The notes below the pieces were generated by a model that made no database searches, was not told the DNA's origin, and saw nothing but the letters and a program-made list of their open reading frames with translations. The position numbers and the translations under genes were made by a program. A DNA stretch of 59,143 bases from Lachnoanaerobaculum saburreum DSM 3986. Its GTDB lineage: Bacteria > Bacillota > Clostridia > Lachnospirales > Lachnospiraceae. Where the stretch lies: contig NZ_GL622296.1 in assembly GCF_000185385.1 (NCBI RefSeq), positions 1,669,478 to 1,728,620 on the forward strand, read 5' to 3'. Below, in pieces: positions 37,213 to 47,170 of the stretch (its first letter is position 1; each line of letters begins with the position of its first letter).

Positions 37213-37890
37213 ATGAGTGAATTGAGTGGAGAGTGGAAGAAAGTATTGGAACCGGAGTTTAAAAAGCCGTACTATAAGGATTTGTACAATTTTGTGAGAC
37301 AGGAATACGCTACACATATTATATATCCGCCGGCTGATAAGTTATTTGAGGCATTGCATCTTACACCGCTGTCAGAGATAAAAGTGGTTATATTGGGGCA
37401 GGATCCTTACCATGGTGAAAATCAGGCACATGGACTTTCTTTTTCAGTACCGCCCTCACAAAGAAGGATTCCGCCTTCACTTGTGAATATATATAAAGAA
37501 CTGGCAGATGATATAGGCACATATATACCCAACAACGGAAACCTTGTAAAGTGGTCAAAGCAGGGTGTACTTATGTTAAATACAATACTTACAGTCAGAG
37601 CTCATTCACCGTTTTCACATCAGGGTAAGGGTTGGGAGCAGTTCACAGATGCCATAATAAAGATAATAAATGCTACAGACAGACCAATAGTATTTATGTT
37701 GTGGGGCAGTGCCGCAATAGCAAAGAAAAAGATGCTCGATAATCCGAAACATTTGATTTTGACTACGGTGCATCCAAGCCCTCTTTCGGCATATAAAGGA
37801 TTTTTCGGATGTAAGCATTTTTCAAAAGCAAATGAATTTTTAAGTAAGAATAATATTGTGCCGATTGACTGGCAGATAGAAAATATATAA
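37213..37890 (+). CDS. ung: Uracil-DNA glycosylase
   Basis: The protein has 225 residues. Family 1 UDG motifs are complete: VVILGQDPYHGENQAHGLSFSV (about 57-78, with the catalytic Asp), VLMLNTILTVRAHSPFSHQGKGWEQF, and HPSPLSAYKGFFGCKHFSKAN (about 188-208, DNA intercalation loop). It removes uracil from DNA in base-excision repair. The start follows GATAGAGGATTTAT. It is followed 25 bases later by uppP. Confidence 0.97.
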   Translation: MSELSGEWKKVLEPEFKKPYYKDLYNFVRQEYATHIIYPPADKLFEALHLTPLSEIKVVILGQDPYHGENQAHGLSFSVPPSQRRIPPSLVNIYKELADDIGTYIPNNGNLVKWSKQGVLMLNTILTVRAHSPFSHQGKGWEQFTDAIIKIINATDRPIVFMLWGSAAIAKKKMLDNPKHLILTTVHPSPLSAYKGFFGCKHFSKANEFLSKNNIVPIDWQIENI

Positions 37891-37915
37891 TTATCCGGGC
37901 ATAGAAAGGAACAGC

Positions 37916-38749
37916 ATGAATATATTAGAGATACTGAAGGTTATAATTATCGGTATTGTAGAGGGTATTACAGAGTGGCTGCCGATAAGTTCCACAGGAC
38001 ATATTATCTTTATAGAGCAGTTATTTAACTTTAATGTGAGTGAAAATTTTAAAGATATGTTTGACGTGGTAATACAGTTGGGAGCTATTTTAGCAGTAGC
38101 TGTAGTGTATTTTAAAAAACTTAATCCTTTTAACAAAGGGCGAAACAAAAAAAAGATGTATCTTACTATTGAGCTTTGGAAAAAAATAATTGTAGCATGT
38201 TTGCCTGCCGCTATGCTTGGATTATTGATAAATGATTGGGTGAAGGAGCATTTGCTTAACGGTTTTGTTATATCTATGGCACTTATTATTTACGGCATAT
38301 TATTTATAATGATAGAAAACTCCAATAAAAACAGAGCATACAGCATTAAAAGTGTGTATTCAATAAATTATCAGACAGCACTGTTTATCGGTTTTTTTCA
38401 GGTTCTGGCACTTATTCCCGGAACTTCAAGATCGGGTGCAACCATAATAGGAGCGATGATTTTAGGTGTATCCAGATCTGTATCGGTAGAGTTTTCATTC
38501 TTTTTAAGTATCCCGATAATGTTCGGTGCAAGCCTTCTAAAACTTGTAAAGTTCGGATTACACTACAGTATGGCAGAGATTGTCTATCTACTGCTTGGAA
38601 TGACTGTTGCATTCTTTGTATCTGTTTTCTCTATAGGCTTTTTGTTGAATTGGATAAAGAAAAATAATTTCAAGTTTTTCGGTTACTATAGAATAGTATT
38701 CGGGCTTATAATACTTGTGTGGTATTTTACATCCTCTTTGCCAAAGTAG
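37916..38749 (+). CDS. uppP: Undecaprenyl-diphosphatase
   Basis: The protein has 277 residues and about eight membrane segments. EGITEWLPISSTGHIIF (about 16-32) and the second motif PGTSRSGATIIGAMILG (about 167-183) are the BacA/UppP active-site repeats. It removes a phosphate from C55-PP to recycle the wall carrier and gives low-level bacitracin resistance. It links functionally with uppS elsewhere in the window. Confidence 0.95.
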   Translation: MNILEILKVIIIGIVEGITEWLPISSTGHIIFIEQLFNFNVSENFKDMFDVVIQLGAILAVAVVYFKKLNPFNKGRNKKKMYLTIELWKKIIVACLPAAMLGLLINDWVKEHLLNGFVISMALIIYGILFIMIENSNKNRAYSIKSVYSINYQTALFIGFFQVLALIPGTSRSGATIIGAMILGVSRSVSVEFSFFLSIPIMFGASLLKLVKFGLHYSMAEIVYLLLGMTVAFFVSVFSIGFLLNWIKKNNFKFFGYYRIVFGLIILVWYFTSSLPK

Positions 38750-38761
38750 CCAAAAATATAT

Positions 38762-38810
38762 AGACATATATTTATATGAAACTTCTCATTATAAATATAT
38801 GTCTTTTTTC
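38762..38810 (+). terminator. Terminator after uppP
   Basis: AGACATATATTTATA (38762-38776) pairs perfectly with TATAAATATATGTCT (38790-38804) around a 13-base loop, then TTTTTC. It is AT-rich but long. Confidence 0.75.
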
Positions 38811-38870
38811 TTTACATTAATCTAAAAAAGCATTATCATAAAGTATTGTATGCAGATAGTTAGGAGGAAT

Positions 38871-40586
38871 ATGCTTAGGTTAGCTCGTTATTTAAAGGAA
38901 TATAAATTAGAGTCTGCACTTGCACCGTTATTTAAGCTTTTGGAAGCGACCTTTGAACTTTTGGTTCCGATAGTTATAGCAAGAATAATTGATATCGGTA
39001 TTGCAGGCGGAGATTCAAACTATATCATAAAAATGGGTGTATTACTTGTGACACTGGCAGTGATAGGACTTACATCCGCTATTATTGCACAGTATTTTAG
39101 TGCAAAAGCTGCTACAGGCTTTGGAACAAAACTCAGAGATGACCTGTTTGCTCATATTTTAGGTTTCTCACATGCAGAGATAGATGTGCTTGGAAGAGAT
39201 ACATTGGTAACCAGAGTGACCAATGACAGTGATCAGGTACAAAACGGTATAAACAGATTTTTCAGACTTGTACTGAGGTCACCGTTTATAGTGGCAGGCG
39301 CATTTATAATGTCTTTTAATATAGACCCGAGGATGTCAATGATTGCACTGACTGTAATAGCGGTGCTTGCAATAACAGTTGCACTTATAATGTCAAAGAG
39401 TATAAGACTTTATAGAAATGTACAAAAAAAGCTTGACAGAGTACTTGGAAAGACCGGAGAGAATCTTACAGGTATCAGAGTTATTCGTGCTTTTTCAAAG
39501 GAAAGCAGTGAGGTGGCTGAATATGAAAATGCTACAAAAGATCTGTATAATGATCAGGTTTTGGTAGGCGATATATCAGCACTGCTGAATCCTCTGACAT
39601 ATGTAGTTGTAAACCTTGGTATTGTAGCAATACTTAAAGCAGGTGCGGTACAGGTAAATATCGGAAATCTTACTACAGGTCAGGTAGTGGCTTTAATCAA
39701 TTATATGTCACAAATCTTAGTCGAATTGGTAAAGTTTGCAAATCTTATTATACTTTTATCAAAGGCAAGTGCCTGTGCTAAAAGAATAAATGAGATTTTT
39801 GATATTAAATGTTCTCTAAAAGGCGGAAGTAAAGAACTTGATTTATCTGACTGTAACGGAGATATAATTACCTTTGAAAATGTAGGCTTTGCATATCCGA
39901 AAGCAAAGGAAGAGGCCTTGTCCGATATTTCACTTTCTATAAAAAAGGGGGAAACTATAGGAATTATAGGCGGTACAGGTTCAGGTAAGAGTTCACTTAT
40001 AAATCTGATACCCAGATTTTATGATATCAACAGGGGCAGTATAAAGTTAGCCGGTAAGGATATAAAAGAGTACAGCTTGGACTCTATCAGAAAGAATGTG
40101 GCTTTAGTAGAACAAAAGTCAAGACTTTTTAGAGGAAATATAAGAGATAATCTGCTTTGGGGCAATGAAAATGCAGATGACGGAGAACTTTTTGAAGCTG
40201 CTCAAACCGCTCAAGCTATGGATGTAATAAATTCAAAAGAAAGAAGGCTTGATTCAGAGGTTGCAATGTATGGCAACAATTTCTCAGGCGGTCAGAAGCA
40301 GAGACTTTCTATTGCCAGAAGTCTGGTCAAAAAGGCAGGTATACTGATACTGGATGATTCATCATCCGCACTTGACTATGCTACAGATTCAAAACTCAGA
40401 AAGGCCATAAGACAGATAAAGGATATCACTACAATTATTGTGAGCCAGAGAATAGTCTCCATAAAAAATGCCGACAGAATAGTGGTATTGGATGACGGTA
40501 AGATAGTAGGTATCGGTAATCATGAAGAGCTTTTAGAGAATAATCCTATATATAGGGAAATATATAATTCACAGGTTATGTCTTAA
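38871..40586 (+). CDS. ABC exporter subunit with degenerate ATPase site
   Basis: The start is placed at ATG 38871 after TTAGGAGGAAT, giving 571 residues. A six-helix exporter membrane domain (1-310) is followed by a nucleotide-binding domain with Walker A GGTGSGKSS, signature NFSGGQKQR, and Walker B LILDDSSSALD. Asp-Ser replaces the catalytic Glu, and the switch residue is Gln (IVSQR) rather than His. Those changes mark the non-catalytic half of a heterodimeric multidrug-type exporter. Its partner follows 11 bases later. Confidence 0.9.
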   Translation: MLRLARYLKEYKLESALAPLFKLLEATFELLVPIVIARIIDIGIAGGDSNYIIKMGVLLVTLAVIGLTSAIIAQYFSAKAATGFGTKLRDDLFAHILGFSHAEIDVLGRDTLVTRVTNDSDQVQNGINRFFRLVLRSPFIVAGAFIMSFNIDPRMSMIALTVIAVLAITVALIMSKSIRLYRNVQKKLDRVLGKTGENLTGIRVIRAFSKESSEVAEYENATKDLYNDQVLVGDISALLNPLTYVVVNLGIVAILKAGAVQVNIGNLTTGQVVALINYMSQILVELVKFANLIILLSKASACAKRINEIFDIKCSLKGGSKELDLSDCNGDIITFENVGFAYPKAKEEALSDISLSIKKGETIGIIGGTGSGKSSLINLIPRFYDINRGSIKLAGKDIKEYSLDSIRKNVALVEQKSRLFRGNIRDNLLWGNENADDGELFEAAQTAQAMDVINSKERRLDSEVAMYGNNFSGGQKQRLSIARSLVKKAGILILDDSSSALDYATDSKLRKAIRQIKDITTIIVSQRIVSIKNADRIVVLDDGKIVGIGNHEELLENNPIYREIYNSQVMS

Positions 40587-40597
40587 GGAGAATTCAA

Positions 40598-42328
40598 ATG
40601 AAAAATAATAAAAATACATTAAAAAGAATTTTGAATCTTTTAAGTCCATACAAATTAAAAACGGTAATCAGCCTTTTATTGGCAGTGATTATTGTACTTA
40701 CTACATTATACTTACCTATACTTACAGGTAGAGCGGTAGATACTATTGTTTCAAAGGGCAATGTAGACTTTATAAAGCTTTCAGATATTGTAATTATGAT
40801 GGTTATTATGATGGCGGTTACAGCCGCTTCACAGTGGTGTATGACTGCCATAAACAACGGTGTAGCCTACCATATGGTCAGAGATATCAGAAATCAGGCA
40901 TTCAGAAAGCTTATGAAACTGCCTATATCATATGTTGATTCAAACAGTCATGGCGAGATTATAAATAAAGTAATCAATGATGTAGATCAGTTTTCAGAAG
41001 GTCTTTTGATGGGATTTGCACAGTTTTTTACCGGAGCATTGACTATAGTACTTACCGTTATCATACTGTTTACAATAAATGTATATGTCACATTGGTTGT
41101 ATTACTTGTTACACCGCTTGCAGTACTTGTAGCGGGTTTTATTGCAAAGAATACCTATAAATATTTTAAGTCACAGTCTGAGAGGCGGGCAAAGATGACG
41201 GGAATAGTGGATGAGATGATTGCAGGACTTAGTACAGTAAAGAATTTCACTATGGAGGACAGGGTAGAAACTAAGTTTAAGGAAGCGGATGAGGCACTTA
41301 GAGAAGCCGGACAAAATGCAATTTTTATTTCCGCTACAGCTTTTCCTGCAACCAGATTTGTAAATGCACTTGTATATGCAGGCGTTGCCGTTGCAGGTGC
41401 CCTGCTTTCCATTACAGGAAGGATGAGTGTAGGTCAGTTGGCTTCAGTGCTAAGCTATGCTACACAGTATACAAAGCCGTTTAATGAGATATCAGGTGTG
41501 GTAACAGAACTTCAAAATTCATTTGCATGTGCTGCAAGAGTATTTGCATTGATAGATGAAGAAGAGATATTGCCTGATAAGGATCCGAATAATTATTTAA
41601 AGGATGTGGACGGAAATGTGGAGGTTACACATGTTTACTTCTCCTATGATAAATCAAAGAAGCTTATAGAGGACTTGAACTTGGACGTAAAGGCCGGACA
41701 GAGAATTGCAATAGTCGGGCCTACAGGAAGCGGAAAGTCAACTATTATAAATCTTTTAATGCGTTTTTATGATGTAGACAGTGGAAGTATAAAGATTGAG
41801 GGTAAGGATATCAATGATATTACAAGAAAATCCATAAGAGAAAACTTCGGTATGGTTTTACAGGAGACTTGGCTAAAGAATGCATCTGTCAGAGATAATA
41901 TTGCTTTCGGAAAACCGGATGCAAGCTTGGAAGATGTAAAGAGAGCTGCAAAAGAAGCATATGCGGACAGCTTTATTAAAAGATTACCTGACGGTTATGA
42001 TACAATTGTCAGTGAGGGCGGCGAAAATCTGTCGGCAGGTCAAAGACAGCTTTTATGTATTGCCAGAATAATGCTTGAAATCCCTCCGATGTTGATACTT
42101 GATGAGGCAACTTCAAGTATTGATACTATGACTGAAGCAAGAATAAGTAAGGCGTTTGACAAGATGATGATTGGAAGAACAAGTTTTGTAGTGGCACACA
42201 GACTTTCAACTATAAGGAATGCGGATATGATACTTGTACTTAAGGACGGACATATAATAGAGCAGGGCAACCATAAGGAACTTATGGATATGAAGGGATT
42301 CTATTACGAACTGAACAATGCGGTTTAA
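40598..42328 (+). CDS. ABC exporter subunit with canonical ATPase site
   Basis: The protein has 576 residues with membrane domain plus nucleotide-binding domain: Walker A GPTGSGKST, signature NLSAGQRQ, Walker B MLILDEATSSID with catalytic Glu, and switch His in VAHRLS. It completes the heterodimer with the preceding gene, as in BmrCD/YheHI or TM287/288-type exporters. The substrate is unknown, probably drugs, lipids or peptides. It starts after TTAAGGAGAATTC. Confidence 0.92.
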   Translation: MKNNKNTLKRILNLLSPYKLKTVISLLLAVIIVLTTLYLPILTGRAVDTIVSKGNVDFIKLSDIVIMMVIMMAVTAASQWCMTAINNGVAYHMVRDIRNQAFRKLMKLPISYVDSNSHGEIINKVINDVDQFSEGLLMGFAQFFTGALTIVLTVIILFTINVYVTLVVLLVTPLAVLVAGFIAKNTYKYFKSQSERRAKMTGIVDEMIAGLSTVKNFTMEDRVETKFKEADEALREAGQNAIFISATAFPATRFVNALVYAGVAVAGALLSITGRMSVGQLASVLSYATQYTKPFNEISGVVTELQNSFACAARVFALIDEEEILPDKDPNNYLKDVDGNVEVTHVYFSYDKSKKLIEDLNLDVKAGQRIAIVGPTGSGKSTIINLLMRFYDVDSGSIKIEGKDINDITRKSIRENFGMVLQETWLKNASVRDNIAFGKPDASLEDVKRAAKEAYADSFIKRLPDGYDTIVSEGGENLSAGQRQLLCIARIMLEIPPMLILDEATSSIDTMTEARISKAFDKMMIGRTSFVVAHRLSTIRNADMILVLKDGHIIEQGNHKELMDMKGFYYELNNAV

Positions 42329-42342
42329 AGAAAGAGGAATAT

Positions 42343-44208
42343 ATGAGAAAATTGGCACTAAGCGATGATATACTGCTTAGCGTTGACAAGCCGGCAAGAT
42401 ATATTGGTGGTGAGTTAAATTCAAGAGATAAAAATTTAGATGATGTTGATATAAGATTTGTGATGTGCTTTCCTGATGTATATGAAATTGGAATGAGCCA
42501 TATCGGAATACAGATTCTATACGATATGTTAAACAGGAGAGAAGACACATTCTGTGAGAGATTATTTTCACCATGGGTGGATCTTGACAAGATATTAAGA
42601 GAGAAAAATATACCGCTTTTCTCATTGGAGAGTCAGGAAGCTGTAAAGGATGCGGATTTTCTCGGTATCACATTGCAGTATGAGATGTGCTATACAAATA
42701 TTTTACAAGTACTTGAGTTATCACAGATACCGATATATGCAAATGATAGGGGAGAAGAATTCCCTATTGTTATAGGTGGCGGTCCATGCGCCTATAACCC
42801 GGAGCCTTTGGCACCTTTTTTTGATATTTTCTATATTGGAGAAGGTGAGGTGGTATATGATAAACTGCTTGACCTTTACAAGGAATGTAAAAAGAATAAT
42901 CTTTCAAAGAATGAGTTTTTATTAAAAGCGGCACAGATAGACGGAATGTATATCCCGAAGTTTTATGATGTGACATATAAGCCTGACGGTACAATAGATA
43001 AATTTACACCTAAGTATGATAAAGTCCCAAGTGTTATTCATAGAGTGGTTGTCCAAAATATGGACACGGTTTCATATCTTTCAAAGCCTGTAGTACCTTT
43101 TATTAAGGTTACTCAGGACAGAGTGGTGCTTGAAATAATGAGAGGCTGTATCAGAGGTTGCAGATTCTGTCAGGCAGGGAATGTATACAGACCGCAGAGA
43201 GAACATTCACTTGAATATCTTATAAATTATGCAAAGACAATGCTTGATATCACAGGAGCGGAAGAAATTTCACTCAGCTCTCTCAGTTCAAGTGACTACA
43301 GCCAACTTGGAAAACTTCTGGAGTTTTTACTTGAATATACTAAGGAGAGAGGTATCAATATCTCTTTGCCTTCACTTAGAATAGATGCATTTTCACTTGA
43401 TGTGATGAGTAAAGTACAGGATGTAAAGAAAAGCTCACTTACCTTTGCACCTGAAGCAGGTACACAAAGACTGAGAGATGTTATAAATAAAGGGATTACT
43501 GAAGAAGATATATTAAACGGATCTATGGAGGCGTTTAAGGGCGGATGGAATAAAGTCAAGCTTTATTTTATGCTTGGACTTCCTACAGAAACAGATGAGG
43601 ATGTAAAGGGTATACCAAAACTTTGTGAGAAAATTGCAAAGAATTACTATTCAATACCGAAGGATCAAAGAGTAGGTAAGATTTCCATCACTGCAAGCTC
43701 ATCATTTTTTGTGCCGAAGCCGTTTACACCCTTCCAGTGGGCAAAGATGGAGACAAGAGATGAATACTTGAGAAGAGCACATTTAGTTAAGGATACTATG
43801 AGACAGCAGCTCAATCAAAAAAGTATGAAATATCAATACCATGATGCCGAGGTCACACTGCTTGAGGGACTTATGGCAAGAGGTGACAGAAAAATTGCCG
43901 ATGTTATTGTAAGTGCTTATAAAAACAGTGCAATGTATGATTCATGGTCAGATCGGTTCAGTATGGAATACTGGAATAAAGCGTATGAAGAAACAGGAAT
44001 CGACCCCGACTTTTATACTCTTAGAGAAAGAGAGATTGATGAAGTATTTCCATGGGATTTTATAGACTGTGGTATTACAAAGAGTTTCCTTATCAGAGAG
44101 TGGAATACGGCACATAAGGATAAGATTACGCCGAATTGCAGACAGCAATGTATGGGTTGCGGTGCAAGAAAGTATAACGGAGGTGTTTGTCTTGAAAGTG
44201 CGAATTAA
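42343..44208 (+). CDS. TIGR03960-family radical SAM protein (B12-binding-like N-terminus)
   Basis: The protein has 621 residues. The N-terminal region resembles a cobalamin-binding fold (DIRFVMCFPDVYEIGMSHIGIQ). The radical SAM site is RGCIRGCRFCQAGN (about 269-282), with the Cx3Cx2C cluster ligands. The C-terminus carries QQCMGCGARKYNGGVC. Its function is not established. It is almost always paired with a DUF2344/TIGR03936 protein and an RNase G-like gene, as here, which suggests RNA modification. The start follows AAAGAGGAATAT. Confidence 0.9.
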   Translation: MRKLALSDDILLSVDKPARYIGGELNSRDKNLDDVDIRFVMCFPDVYEIGMSHIGIQILYDMLNRREDTFCERLFSPWVDLDKILREKNIPLFSLESQEAVKDADFLGITLQYEMCYTNILQVLELSQIPIYANDRGEEFPIVIGGGPCAYNPEPLAPFFDIFYIGEGEVVYDKLLDLYKECKKNNLSKNEFLLKAAQIDGMYIPKFYDVTYKPDGTIDKFTPKYDKVPSVIHRVVVQNMDTVSYLSKPVVPFIKVTQDRVVLEIMRGCIRGCRFCQAGNVYRPQREHSLEYLINYAKTMLDITGAEEISLSSLSSSDYSQLGKLLEFLLEYTKERGINISLPSLRIDAFSLDVMSKVQDVKKSSLTFAPEAGTQRLRDVINKGITEEDILNGSMEAFKGGWNKVKLYFMLGLPTETDEDVKGIPKLCEKIAKNYYSIPKDQRVGKISITASSSFFVPKPFTPFQWAKMETRDEYLRRAHLVKDTMRQQLNQKSMKYQYHDAEVTLLEGLMARGDRKIADVIVSAYKNSAMYDSWSDRFSMEYWNKAYEETGIDPDFYTLREREIDEVFPWDFIDCGITKSFLIREWNTAHKDKITPNCRQQCMGCGARKYNGGVCLESAN

Positions 44209-44917
44209 GTTTGAAAAGACAGATCATATGCGTTTTATCGGACATTTGGATTTGATGAGATATTTTCAAAAAGCTATGAGAAGGGCGGATATTCCGATAA
44301 AATACAGCGAAGGTTTTTCACCACATCAGATAATGTCATTTGGCGCACCCCTAAGTATGGGAGTATCGGGACTTGGTGAATATATGGATATTGAGCTGAA
44401 AGATGAAAGTCATATTTCTTCAAAAGAGGCTATAGACAGACTGAATTCTGTGATGTGTACAGGTATGAAGATTACAAAATTTCTGCAAATACCTGATGAC
44501 TCAAAGCCTGCTATGGCACTTATGGATACCGCGGATTTTAGGGCGGAGTTTAAAGAGCATATATCACAGGAAAAAATAAAGAAGGCTGTAGATAAACTGC
44601 TTTCACGGGAGTCAATTTTTCTTACAAAGGTGTCAAAGAAAAAAAAGAAAAATGAGTACGGCAAGTTTGTGGAAGTGGAGACTACAAATGTAACGGATAT
44701 TAAGCCTTTTATATATAAGCTTGAAGCTGTAGAAAACGGTGTATTTATGCATTTATCTCAGGGAAGTACCAACAATATAAAACCTGCCTTTGTAATGGAT
44801 TTTTTGGAGGAAGAGGGTCTTGAAGGTGCAAAAAGAAATAAATACTGTTTATATAGGCTTGATATGTATACAAATGAAGGGAAGGCCTTAGATGAGTACG
44901 GCTGTGAAATTATCTAA
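44192..44917 (+). CDS. TIGR03936/DUF2344 radical SAM-associated protein
   Basis: The start is placed at TTG 44192 (or GTG 44198), 5 bases after CGGAGGTG, giving about 241 residues and overlapping the radical SAM gene. VRIKFEKTDHMRFIGHLDLMRYFQKAMRRADIPIKYSEGFSPHQIMSFG is the family hallmark. In some bacteria it is fused to the preceding protein. It probably assists the radical SAM enzyme in binding RNA. It overlaps the RNase G gene by 26 bases, so the three are co-translated. Confidence 0.88.
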   Translation: MKVRIKFEKTDHMRFIGHLDLMRYFQKAMRRADIPIKYSEGFSPHQIMSFGAPLSMGVSGLGEYMDIELKDESHISSKEAIDRLNSVMCTGMKITKFLQIPDDSKPAMALMDTADFRAEFKEHISQEKIKKAVDKLLSRESIFLTKVSKKKKKNEYGKFVEVETTNVTDIKPFIYKLEAVENGVFMHLSQGSTNNIKPAFVMDFLEEEGLEGAKRNKYCLYRLDMYTNEGKALDEYGCEII

Positions 44918-45923
44918 ACTTCTTATTACAGAATATAGAGGTAAGCTTTTTGCCATATCATATGATGGAGATAGAGCCAATGAGATAGAGTATATTGAAA
45001 ACAATTCTTTACTTGGCAGTATTCATATAGGAAGAGTTAAAAAGATATCTAAGAATATAAATGCGGCATTTGTAGAGATAGAATACAATAAAGAGCGTCA
45101 GATTGTATACTTTGATATGGATGATTTTAAATATCTTATTTTTGCGGATGAAAAAGAGCATCCGGTGCTTTATGAGGGTGATGATATTGTGATAAGGATA
45201 TCAAAGCTTCCTATAAAAAATAAGCTTGCAGGTGCAACTGCCGATATATCAGATGTGAGCGGTGAAGTACTTGATAATATAAAAGCAAGGAAAAATTATA
45301 TCAAGTCACCATGTATGTTATATGCCGGGGAAAATGATTATATTGAGATAATAAAAGACAGATTAAAATATTCCGCATTTGATATAGTTACAGATATTAA
45401 AGAAATCTATGACGGAACAGTAAGCTTTTTATCACAAAATTATAGCGAGGCGGTTGATAGGGTCAGATTTTATGACGATACTATGATTACACTGAATAAG
45501 CTGTACTCTATAGACACATTATTTGAGAGTGCTGTTAATAAAAAAGTCTGGCTAAATGACGGCGGCTATCTTTTTATAGAATCCACCGAAGCCTTGACAG
45601 TTATTGATGTAAATACCGGAAAGAATGTTCAGAAAAAGGATGCTTCCGCAATCAAGTTAAATACCAATCTTGAAGCGATAAAAGAAAGTGCAAGACAAAT
45701 GCGTCTAAGAAATATTTCCGGTATTATTATAATTGACCTGATAAATACCACAGATAAGTCACAAATAGACCTTATATATCATACTATGAAAGATTATCTG
45801 AAAGAGGACAGGCTGAATGCTGTAGCGATAGATATAACAAAGCTTTGTCTCTTTGAGATAACCAGAAGAAAAAGAAAGCCAAGCCTGCTTGAGGTGATGA
45901 AAAAGCAGGGCTATTACAGTTGA
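44892..45923 (+). CDS. Short ribonuclease E/G family protein
   Basis: The protein has 343 residues, shorter than usual RNase G (about 400-490). An S1-like domain (GSIHIGRVKKISKNINAAFVEIEYNKERQIVYF, about 41-75) is followed by the catalytic core: ALTVIDVNTGKN (with the metal-binding Asp) and GIIIIDLINTTDKS (second Asp). It ends at RRKRKPSLLEVMKKQGYYS and lacks the CPxCxG zinc-link motif used for tetramers. It probably processes rRNA or mRNA. It belongs to the translationally coupled TIGR03960-TIGR03936 trio. Confidence 0.88.
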   Translation: MSTAVKLSKLLITEYRGKLFAISYDGDRANEIEYIENNSLLGSIHIGRVKKISKNINAAFVEIEYNKERQIVYFDMDDFKYLIFADEKEHPVLYEGDDIVIRISKLPIKNKLAGATADISDVSGEVLDNIKARKNYIKSPCMLYAGENDYIEIIKDRLKYSAFDIVTDIKEIYDGTVSFLSQNYSEAVDRVRFYDDTMITLNKLYSIDTLFESAVNKKVWLNDGGYLFIESTEALTVIDVNTGKNVQKKDASAIKLNTNLEAIKESARQMRLRNISGIIIIDLINTTDKSQIDLIYHTMKDYLKEDRLNAVAIDITKLCLFEITRRKRKPSLLEVMKKQGYYS

Positions 45924-46023
45924 CGAATTTTAGGTTATATAATATGATGTTAAAGTTAAAAGTTATATAGACCTAACCGATAAAATCATATAACTAAAAT
46001 ATTGAAAAAGCCAGGAGATTATT

Positions 46024-47088
46024 TTGAAGAATTTTAATAAGAAGACTGTAATAGCTGTACTTGTAGTAATTGTAGTACTTGTAATTATAGCAATTGTCGG
46101 TAAGAACGGCAGTATGAGATCCGTTGCAAACAACTTTGACTTGTCACTTGATAAAAACAGTGATGAACCGTTGACAGATACAACATTTGCACTTGATACA
46201 TTTATCACTGTGACAATATATCATGGCGGTGATGAAACTGTACTTAAAGATTCACTTGATTTTATAAGAAAATATGAGACGGTATTTTCAGCGACCAATC
46301 CGGATGCCGAACTTTATAAGTTGAATCATAGAGAAAAGGGTGTTATGAGTGTTAAGACAAGTGAGGATCTTGCCTACTTAATAGATAAGTCATTATATTA
46401 CAGTAAAATATCAAACGGTGCCTTTGATATTACTACGCAGCCGCTTAAAGAACTTTGGGATTTTAATACGGAGACTCCAAAATTGCCGAGTGAAGAGAGT
46501 ATAAAGGAAGCCCTGCCGAAGGTAGACTACAAAAAGGTAAGTGTAGAGGGAGATACCGTAAAATTTACCTCAGACGATACAATGATTGACCTTGGTGCCA
46601 TTGCAAAGGGATATATAGCTGATAAGACCAAGGAATTTTTAGTCGGTAAGGGTGTAGACAGTGCTATAATAAATCTGGGCGGAAATGTACTGTGTATAGG
46701 TAAGAAGCCGAACGGACAAAATTTTACTATAGGACTTCAAAAACCGTATGCAGACAGAAATGAGACTGTGGCACTACTTAAAGTAAATGATGAATCAGTG
46801 GTGTCATCAGGAGTATATGAGAGGCATTTTGTAATAGACGGCAAGAATTATCACCATATCTTAAACCCGAAGACAGGATATCCATATGATAACGGACTTA
46901 TTGAGGTGAGTATACTTACAAAGTCATCTACAGATGCAGATGCACTTTCGACTACATGCTTTTCACTTGGAGTGGAAGAAGGTATTAAGCTGTTAAACAG
47001 TATACCTGATACCTATGGGTACTTTATTTTATCAGATTACAGCATAGTATATTCAGACGGTGCAAAGGAGCAACTGGCCGGTTCATAA
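46024..47088 (+). CDS. apbE: FAD:protein FMN transferase (ApbE)
   Basis: The protein has 354 residues, starting at TTG 46024 after CCAGGAGATTATT. An N-terminal membrane anchor (about 6-28) is followed by the ApbE fold: LDTFITVTIYHGG, ISNGAFDITTQPL, DLGAIAKGYIADKT, SAIINLGGNVLCIG, HHILNPKTGYPYDNG and SSTDADALSTTCF. It attaches FMN to threonine residues of RNF/NQR or other flavoproteins on the outer membrane face. No acceptor protein is encoded in the window. Confidence 0.93.
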   Translation: MKNFNKKTVIAVLVVIVVLVIIAIVGKNGSMRSVANNFDLSLDKNSDEPLTDTTFALDTFITVTIYHGGDETVLKDSLDFIRKYETVFSATNPDAELYKLNHREKGVMSVKTSEDLAYLIDKSLYYSKISNGAFDITTQPLKELWDFNTETPKLPSEESIKEALPKVDYKKVSVEGDTVKFTSDDTMIDLGAIAKGYIADKTKEFLVGKGVDSAIINLGGNVLCIGKKPNGQNFTIGLQKPYADRNETVALLKVNDESVVSSGVYERHFVIDGKNYHHILNPKTGYPYDNGLIEVSILTKSSTDADALSTTCFSLGVEEGIKLLNSIPDTYGYFILSDYSIVYSDGAKEQLAGS

Positions 47089-47170
47089 TCATTTTTAAAT
47101 ATATTGTAAATTGACTTTAATAAGTGAAAAGTATATATTAGTGTCAAGAAAAATATTTTTGGAGATAAAA

